A program made the position numbers and the translations under genes. From assembly GCA_946059285.1 (NCBI GenBank), contig CAMGMW010000042.1, positions 1-8,650 of the forward strand: DNA of 8,650 nucleotides, given 5' to 3'. The notes beneath the pieces are model-generated. The model was not told the origin of the DNA. It made no database searches and worked only from the letters and a program-made list of their open reading frames with translations. Source of the stretch: an uncultured Clostridia bacterium (GTDB lineage: Bacteria; Bacillota_A; Clostridia; Oscillospirales; Oscillospiraceae). Of this stretch, positions 4,794 through 8,650 are shown piece by piece; position 1 is the stretch's first letter; the number at the start of each line of letters is the position of its first letter.

Positions 4794-5705
4794 ATGCTGA
4801 CAGTCGTGATCCCATCCTACAACGAACAGGAAATGGTGCCTGCGGCGGCTAGGGAGATCGCAGATACGCTGACCGGAGCGGAGATTCCCTATGAGCTTCT
4901 GTTTGTGGACGACGGCTCCCGCGACGGTACATGGCGGGAGATTTCCGCGGTGTGCTGCGAGACGGTACGCGGCGTGCGTTTTTCCCGCAATTTCGGCAAG
5001 GAGGCGGCGATTTTTGCCGGTCTGACCCACGCGAAGGGGGACTGCGTGGCGGTGATCGACTGCGATTTGCAGCATCCGCCGGAGAAGCTGGTGGAGATGT
5101 ACCGCCTCTGGGAGCAGGGCGTGGAGGTCGTGGAGGGCGTAAAGACCGACCGCGGAAAGGAAAGCGGTCTGCATCGCCTCTGCACAAAGGTATTTTATAA
5201 GCTCATCAGCCGTGCGACCCGTGTGGATATGTCGCGTGCCTCGGATTTCAAACTGCTTGACCGCAAAGCGGTCAATGTGCTCCTGACCATGCGCGAAAAG
5301 CGGGCGTTTTTCCGCGCCCTGTCGTCCTGGGTGGGCTTCCGTACGGCGGAGGTGCCTTATGAGGTGCGGGAACGCGCCGCGGGAGAGTCAAAATGGTCCA
5401 CTTGGGCGCTGGTACGCTACGCGGTGTCCAATATCACGGCGTTTACCGCCTTTCCGCTGCATCTGGTGACGCTGTTTGGCATCGTCACACTGCTGGTCTC
5501 CATTGTTTTGGGAGTCATCGCCTTGGTGCAGAAGATCATGGGAACGGCGCTGGGCGGCTTCACCACGGTCATCATTTTGCTGCTGTTTTTGGGCAGCCTG
5601 ATCATGATCAGCCTCGGCATCATCGGCTATTATGTCGGCAATATTTACGAGGAGATTCAGGACCGCCCGCGCTTCATCATCGCGGAGACTTCCGACGGGG
5701 AGTGA
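4794..5705 (+). CDS. GtrB/CsbB-like polyprenyl-phosphate glycosyltransferase (GT2)
   Basis: A 303-residue family 2 glycosyltransferase. The N-terminal catalytic domain has VVIPSYNE (4-11), VDDGS (38-42), the metal-binding DCDLQHP (89-95), SRASDFKLLDRKAV (147-160) and GESKW (197-201). Two membrane helices follow (about 222-244 and 256-280), and RPRFI (291-295) lies near the end. This is the architecture of DPM1/GtrB/CsbB-type enzymes, which move a sugar from a nucleotide donor to undecaprenyl phosphate on the inner membrane face for later use outside the cell, for example on teichoic acids or O-antigen. Donor sugar is unknown. ATG at 4794 has GGAG 8 bases upstream. It is a single-gene unit with its own promoter and terminator. 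No flippase (GtrA/GtcA-like) or GT-C partner is beside it. An LTA-synthase-family gene lies about 1.8 kb downstream. Confidence 0.92.
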   Translation: MLTVVIPSYNEQEMVPAAAREIADTLTGAEIPYELLFVDDGSRDGTWREISAVCCETVRGVRFSRNFGKEAAIFAGLTHAKGDCVAVIDCDLQHPPEKLVEMYRLWEQGVEVVEGVKTDRGKESGLHRLCTKVFYKLISRATRVDMSRASDFKLLDRKAVNVLLTMREKRAFFRALSSWVGFRTAEVPYEVRERAAGESKWSTWALVRYAVSNITAFTAFPLHLVTLFGIVTLLVSIVLGVIALVQKIMGTALGGFTTVIILLLFLGSLIMISLGIIGYYVGNIYEEIQDRPRFIIAETSDGE

Positions 5706-5731
5706 GATCGCAAGAAAATCTCCGAACGTTT

Positions 5732-5762
5732 TCGGGCGCGTTGGAAAACGCGCCCGATTTTT
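5732..5762 (+). terminator. Intrinsic terminator after the glycosyltransferase
   Basis: TCGGGCGCGTT (5732-5742) and AACGCGCCCGA (5747-5757) form a perfect 11-bp GC-rich stem with a GGAA (GNRA-type) loop, followed by TTTTT (5758-5762). It lies 26 bases after the stop codon and isolates the gene from the biotin ligase unit. Confidence 0.95.
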
Positions 5763-5790
5763 CACCTTGATTGAGATTGCAGTTTTGCGG

Positions 5791-5809
5791 ATACGGGCGG
5801 TTGCCGTAT
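5791..5809. repeat. Short inverted repeat upstream of the biotin ligase promoter
   Basis: ATACGG (5791-5796) and CCGTAT (5804-5809) are perfect 6-base arms around a 7-base loop. They lie about 40 bases upstream of the -35 box of the next unit, with no T-run directly after. It could be an upstream regulatory site or chance. It does not resemble the BirA operator known from E. coli. Confidence 0.3.
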
Positions 5810-5847
5810 AGCTGACGTAGTGTCGGGCGATTTTTTTTCGGCGGAGG

Positions 5848-5876
5848 TTTACAAATTTTCAAAACTGGTTTATACT
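5848..5876 (+). promoter_or_regulatory. Promoter of the biotin ligase-nitroreductase unit
   Basis: TTTACA (5848-5853) and TATACT (5871-5876) are 17 bases apart, each one base off consensus. The predicted transcription start near 5883 is downstream of the ATG at 5820, which rules out that upstream start for the ligase. Confidence 0.8.
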
Positions 5877-5893
5877 GGAGACACAATCGGTCC

Positions 5894-5898
5894 GGAGG
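5894..5898 (+). promoter_or_regulatory. Ribosome binding site fixing the GTG start of the biotin ligase
   Basis: GGAGG lies 5 bases before the GTG at 5904, inside the predicted transcript. The alternative GTG at 5898 overlaps the site itself and is unlikely. Confidence 0.75.
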
Positions 5899-5903
5899 TG
5901 AGC

Positions 5904-6683
5904 GTGATAAATCGGATTGAAATTGAGGAACCGTGGCATCTGACGGTTCTGGACGAGACGGATTCCACCAACAACGCGCTCAAGCGGCTTGCCGCCGAAG
6001 GTGCGCCTCACGGCACGGCGCTGTTGGCACTGCGTCAGACAGGCGGTCGCGGACGGATGGGGCGGCAGTTTTCCTCTCCGGAGGGCGGCGTTTATCTGTC
6101 GGTGCTCCTGCGACCCCACGCGGAGGCGGAAAAGCTGCTGCATCTGACGGCGGCTGCGGCGGTGGCGGTCCGGCGGGCAATTTCCGACTGCTGCGGCGTG
6201 GAGGTCGGGATCAAGTGGACCAACGACCTCGTTTACGGGAATAAGAAGCTCTGCGGAATTCTGACGGAGCTGTCCTCAGCGGCGGAGGACGGTACCGTGT
6301 GCTATGCCATCATCGGCATTGGAATCAACGCAAACACTGTGTCCGATGCATTCCCCGAGGCGGTGCGGCAGATTGCCGTCAGCCTGCGGGAGATCACGGG
6401 ACACTGCGTGGAGCGGACGGCGCTGGCTTCTGCGGTGCTGCGCCGCCTGCGGGAGATGGACGCGGTACTTTTGCAGGAGCGTCAGTCGATTCTGGATGAG
6501 TATGCCGGAGCCTGTGTCACCGTCGGCAAGCCGGTACAGGTGATTTGCGGCGGACAGCGGCGCGCCGCTGTCGCGGAGGGGATCGACGCGTACGGTGGCT
6601 TGCTGGTCCGCTATGACGATGGCAGTTTGGAGGCGATCCATTCCGGAGAGGTATCGGTCCGCGGTATGTATGGATATCTGTAA
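5904..6683 (+). CDS. birA: Biotin-[acetyl-CoA-carboxylase] ligase, stand-alone (no HTH)
   Basis: Activates biotin with ATP to biotinyl-AMP and transfers it to the lysine of biotin carrier domains, for example of acetyl-CoA carboxylase. The 259-residue protein has ETDSTNNALK (18-27), the biotinyl-AMP loop GGRGRMGR (47-54), KWTNDL (104-109, usually KWPNDL), KKLCGIL with the conserved Lys (114-120), GIGIN (138-142) and a C-terminal SH3-like domain from about 210. It lacks the N-terminal DNA-binding domain of repressor-type BirA, so it is a group I enzyme and should not regulate transcription. An ATG at 5820 would add 28 residues, but it lies upstream of the promoter, so the GTG at 5904 is preferred. 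The nitroreductase gene follows after 14 bases in the same transcript. Confidence 0.93.
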   Translation: MINRIEIEEPWHLTVLDETDSTNNALKRLAAEGAPHGTALLALRQTGGRGRMGRQFSSPEGGVYLSVLLRPHAEAEKLLHLTAAAAVAVRRAISDCCGVEVGIKWTNDLVYGNKKLCGILTELSSAAEDGTVCYAIIGIGINANTVSDAFPEAVRQIAVSLREITGHCVERTALASAVLRRLREMDAVLLQERQSILDEYAGACVTVGKPVQVICGGQRRAAVAEGIDAYGGLLVRYDDGSLEAIHSGEVSVRGMYGYL

Positions 6684-6697
6684 AGGAGGAAGCAAAA

Positions 6698-7219
6698 ATG
6701 AATGAAGTAATCCAATGCCTGGTGGAACGCAGAAGCTGCAAGCGCTATCTGCCGAAACAGGTCGAAGAGGGGCAATTACAGGAGATCTTGAAGGCGGGTA
6801 CCTATGCCGCCAACGGTCGGGGGCTGCAGGCGGCGAAGATCGTGGTGGTGCAGGACCCGAAAGAGCTGGCGGCGCTGGAGCGCTTGAATGCTGCGGTGCT
6901 GGGAAATCCCGACGGGCATCCCTTTTACGGCGCACCAACCGCCTGCGTTGTGTTGGCAAGGGCGGATGTCCACACTTGTGTGGAGGACGGCAGCCTGGTG
7001 ATCGGTAACATGATGGCGGCGGCACACAGTCTTGGCGTCGGCTCTTGCTGGATTCATCGCGCCAGAGAGGTGTTTGACAGTGCCGAAGGCAAGGCGCTTT
7101 TGAAAAAATGGGGCGTAGAGGGCAACTATATCGGCGTCGGGCACTGCATTTTGGGCTACGCCGCCGGTCCGGAAAAGCCCGCTGCACCGCGAAAGGCGGA
7201 CTTTGTCACGCGCATATAA
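6698..7219 (+). CDS. Nitroreductase-family flavoprotein
   Basis: A 173-residue protein of the short clostridial nitroreductase type. RRSCKRYLPKQV (11-22) is the FMN-phosphate-binding start (usual RRSxRxF/Y, with Lys here). TYAANGRGLQ (35-44) is the flavin-contact loop, FYGAPTACVVLA (76-87) is a core strand, LVIGNMMAAAHSLGVGSCWI (100-119) is the dimer/FMN-binding helix and strand, and GVGHCILGYA (146-155) with the final RKADFVTRI closes the fold. Such enzymes are FMN dimers that reduce quinones, nitro compounds or other acceptors with NAD(P)H; the natural substrate is unknown. AAAGGAGG precedes the ATG by 8 bases. It is co-transcribed with birA, but I see no functional tie to biotin. No terminator follows, so read-through into the next small gene is possible. 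Confidence 0.9.
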   Translation: MNEVIQCLVERRSCKRYLPKQVEEGQLQEILKAGTYAANGRGLQAAKIVVVQDPKELAALERLNAAVLGNPDGHPFYGAPTACVVLARADVHTCVEDGSLVIGNMMAAAHSLGVGSCWIHRAREVFDSAEGKALLKKWGVEGNYIGVGHCILGYAAGPEKPAAPRKADFVTRI

Positions 7220-7236
7220 AAATTCCAAAAAAAAGC

Positions 7237-7264
7237 TTGCGTAATTTTGAAATGGTGGTATACT
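7237..7264 (+). promoter_or_regulatory. Promoter of the mini-protein/LTA-synthase unit
   Basis: TTGCGT (7237-7242) and TATACT (7259-7264) are 16 bases apart. Downstream of the expected start is a small inverted repeat AGATA/TATCT (7270-7274 with 7282-7286), which may be part of the leader or an operator. The ribosome binding site GGAGG follows at 7292-7296. Confidence 0.6.
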
Positions 7265-7303
7265 ATATAAGATAAGAAAACTATCTAAAATGGAGGCAGT
7301 ATT

Positions 7304-7471
7304 ATGAAGAACAGCACCCTGAAGCTCATTCTTGCGATCATTGGCGGCGTCGTTGTTGTCGGCGCGATCACAGTTGCGCTGATCCATTTCTGGGACGACT
7401 TGAAAAAGTATCTTCCCTGCTGCTGCAAGAAGTCTGAGGAAATCGACGAGTTCGCAGACATTGAAGCGTAA
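7304..7471 (+). CDS. 55-residue single-helix membrane protein with Cys-Cys-Cys motif
   Basis: A short gene with all signs of being real: its own promoter, GGAGG 7 bases before the ATG, and a hairpin after the stop. The protein starts MKNSTLKLILAIIG, has one membrane helix at about 6-27 (Gly/Val/Ile-rich), then FWDDLKKYLP (29-38), three consecutive cysteines (39-41), two lysines and an acidic tail SEEIDEFADIEA (44-55). The few N-terminal charges and the acidic tail leave orientation unclear. The cysteines could be near the membrane surface for metal binding, disulfides or lipidation. I do not recognise the family. The position directly before an LTA-synthase-family gene on the same strand suggests a helper or regulator of wall-polymer synthesis, which is inference. 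Confidence 0.85.
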   Translation: MKNSTLKLILAIIGGVVVVGAITVALIHFWDDLKKYLPCCCKKSEEIDEFADIEA

Positions 7472-7480
7472 GCATTGACA

Positions 7481-7518
7481 AGCAGCGACATTCTGCGCTT
7501 GCGGGATGTCGCTGTTTT
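7481..7518 (+). terminator. Hairpin with short T-run between mini-protein and LTA synthase
   Basis: CAGCGACAT (7483-7491) and ATGTCGCTG (7506-7514) are perfect 9-base arms, extendable by a G-U and two A-U pairs, around a 14-base loop. Only four T residues follow (7515-7518) before CC, so termination is probably partial. It ends 12 bases before the ribosome binding site of the synthase gene. Confidence 0.7.
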
Positions 7519-7544
7519 CCGCATACATTTGGAGGATACACTTT

Positions 7545-8650
7545 ATGAAGAAACATACGAAGTTATCCCGCGGTTGGCTATTGCCGATCCTGTGGCTTTA
7601 TATCTGCTTTGACGAGGTCATCCTGCGGGCGGTCACCGTCGGTCAATTCTGGGGCAGCGGACTGTTTGTCGCTTTTCTGTTTGCACTTGTACCGTCGCTG
7701 ATTCTGTTTGTGGTGTGTCGTATTTTCCCTACAAAGGTCAACCGCATTTTGCAGCGGATTTTCATGTTCCTGATTTTTTTGATCTTTGCGTCGCAGCTCA
7801 TCTATTATGAGGTATTCGAATGCTTCTATTCCGCCTATTCCATGGGCAACGGCGGACAGGTGCTTGAATTCTGGAAGGTCGTGCTCAACACCATTCTGGC
7901 CAATCTGTTCCCGCTGATTCTGATGCTGCTGCCGCCGGTCCTGCTGTGGATCTTCGGGGCATGGTTCAGCACCGCCCGGATCCGGCGCTGGCAGCGGATT
8001 GTACCGCCGATCATCGCCGCATTTGTGATCCATTTTCTGATTGTGCTGATCCTGCCGATTTTTGGCAAAGCGCCTATGTCGGCCTATGACTTGTATCATA
8101 ATTCCAATGACCTGACAACGGCGGTGTCGAAAATGGGTTTGCTGCCCGCTTTCCGGTTGGATGTTCACCGGCTGATCTTCGGCTTCAAAGGCAGCGATCT
8201 GATCCTGGAGGATCCGCCTGCTTCCTCCGATTCGCCTGAACCGTCTGAGCCTTCGCCGTCCGATCCCTCCGCCTCCACGGAACCCTCCGAGACGGAAAAT
8301 CCGAACGCAGGGCTGAATATTCTGGAAATCGATTTTGACCGGCTGATGGCAGAGGAGACGGATGATACCATCCTCCAGCTTCACAAATACTTCTCCACCC
8401 GCACGGCCACCTCGAAGAATGACCACACCGGCATGTTTGAGGGCTGCAACCTGATCTGGCTGACCTGCGAGGGCTTCTCCCATCTTGCCATTGACCCGGA
8501 GCTCACGCCGACGCTGTATAAGATGCAGCATGAGGGCTTCAACTTCACCAATTTCTATACGCCGATTTGGGGCGTTTCCACCTCTGACGGCGAGTATGTG
8601 GCAGTTACGGGAACGATCCCCAAAGGCGGCACTTGGAGCTTCCGCGACTC
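7545..8650 (+). CDS. LTA-synthase-family sulfatase-fold membrane protein, N-terminal part
   Basis: Partial: 368 codons are present and the frame runs off the right edge. GGAGG lies 9 bases before the ATG. The N-terminus has about five membrane helices (roughly 10-30, 38-58, 68-85, 113-140, 150-170), as in LtaS. A Ser/Pro/Glu-rich linker (about 223-253) follows, then the extracellular catalytic domain begins: IWLTCEGFSHLAI with the expected metal-ligand Glu309, LTPTLYKMQHEGFNFTNFY (about 317-335), and GVSTSDGEY (343-351) with Thr346 as the probable nucleophile, equivalent to the Thr in the LtaS motif TSDSEF. Such enzymes move glycerol-phosphate or related groups from phosphatidylglycerol to build or decorate lipoteichoic acid. 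Whether this is a polymerase, a primase or a phosphoethanolamine-type transferase cannot be told from this half. Confidence 0.9.
   Translation, partial: MKKHTKLSRGWLLPILWLYICFDEVILRAVTVGQFWGSGLFVAFLFALVPSLILFVVCRIFPTKVNRILQRIFMFLIFLIFASQLIYYEVFECFYSAYSMGNGGQVLEFWKVVLNTILANLFPLILMLLPPVLLWIFGAWFSTARIRRWQRIVPPIIAAFVIHFLIVLILPIFGKAPMSAYDLYHNSNDLTTAVSKMGLLPAFRLDVHRLIFGFKGSDLILEDPPASSDSPEPSEPSPSDPSASTEPSETENPNAGLNILEIDFDRLMAEETDDTILQLHKYFSTRTATSKNDHTGMFEGCNLIWLTCEGFSHLAIDPELTPTLYKMQHEGFNFTNFYTPIWGVSTSDGEYVAVTGTIPKGGTWSFRD

Noticed and set aside
6276..7187. Minus-strand open frame of 303 codons across birA and the nitroreductase gene
   Set aside because: It is Pro/Arg/Ser-rich, crosses two well-supported genes and their junction, and has no ribosome binding site or family features.
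7475..7480. Perfect TTGACA before the LTA synthase gene
   Set aside because: No -10-like sequence lies 15-19 bases downstream; that position falls inside the GC-rich hairpin loop.
7578..8531. Long minus-strand open frame (317 codons) opposite the LTA synthase
   Set aside because: It is Gln/Arg-rich with no recognisable domain and lies wholly antisense to a gene with clear family motifs; a GC-codon shadow.

Overview
The window looks like a chromosomal piece of a low-to-medium GC, Gram-positive anaerobe of the class Clostridia, probably an Oscillospiraceae/Ruminococcaceae-type gut bacterium. Supporting signs are strong GGAGG-type ribosome binding sites at almost every gene, sigma-A-like promoters with 16-17 bp spacers, compact intrinsic terminators, an LTA-synthase-family wall-polymer enzyme, and best-recognised protein families (MMPL/HdeD/TetR/XRE, DUF2284, type I asparaginase) that are common there. 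The genus assignment is inference.

Region 1 (1-2220, minus strand, AT-rich) is a small membrane-efflux module. A GTG-started XRE-type regulator is followed one base later by a TetR-family regulator, which ends at a strong terminator. A new promoter lying inside an inverted repeat then drives a six-helix HdeD/DUF308 membrane protein and an MMPL/RND-type transporter that runs off the left edge. The likely logic is that the two regulators control the transporter pair and themselves.

Region 2 (2220-3145) is mobile-element debris. It holds an orphan plus-strand terminator, a sigma-70-like protein of the type carried by integrative elements (probably missing its N-terminus), and a plus-strand fragment of about 60 codons from a large serine recombinase. 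That fragment is cut at both ends and abuts the 3' end of the next gene. Composition changes abruptly here, from AT-rich accessory DNA to GC-richer DNA, so about 3145 looks like the edge of an inserted and decayed element.

Region 3 (3132-7220) is housekeeping-like. On the minus strand, a type I L-asparaginase gene overlaps a nine-cysteine DUF2284 metal-binding protein gene by 4 bp (ATGA). Divergently, and from a promoter of its own, a GtrB/CsbB-like polyprenyl-phosphate glycosyltransferase is expressed and closed by a GC-rich hairpin with a GGAA loop. Next comes a promoter for a two-gene unit: a stand-alone biotin-protein ligase (start corrected to a GTG downstream of the promoter) and a small nitroreductase.

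Region 4 (7237-8650) has a promoter, a 55-residue single-helix membrane protein with a Cys-Cys-Cys motif, a hairpin with a short T-run, and then the first 368 residues of an LTA-synthase-family sulfatase-fold enzyme, cut by the window edge. No separate promoter is visible between the hairpin and the synthase gene, so the small protein and the synthase are probably co-transcribed with partial termination between them. No tRNA, rRNA, CRISPR array or intact insertion sequence was seen. I did not find a clearly new multi-gene system. The most interesting items are the recombination scar, the paired regulators with their repeats, and the CCC mini-protein ahead of the LTA synthase.
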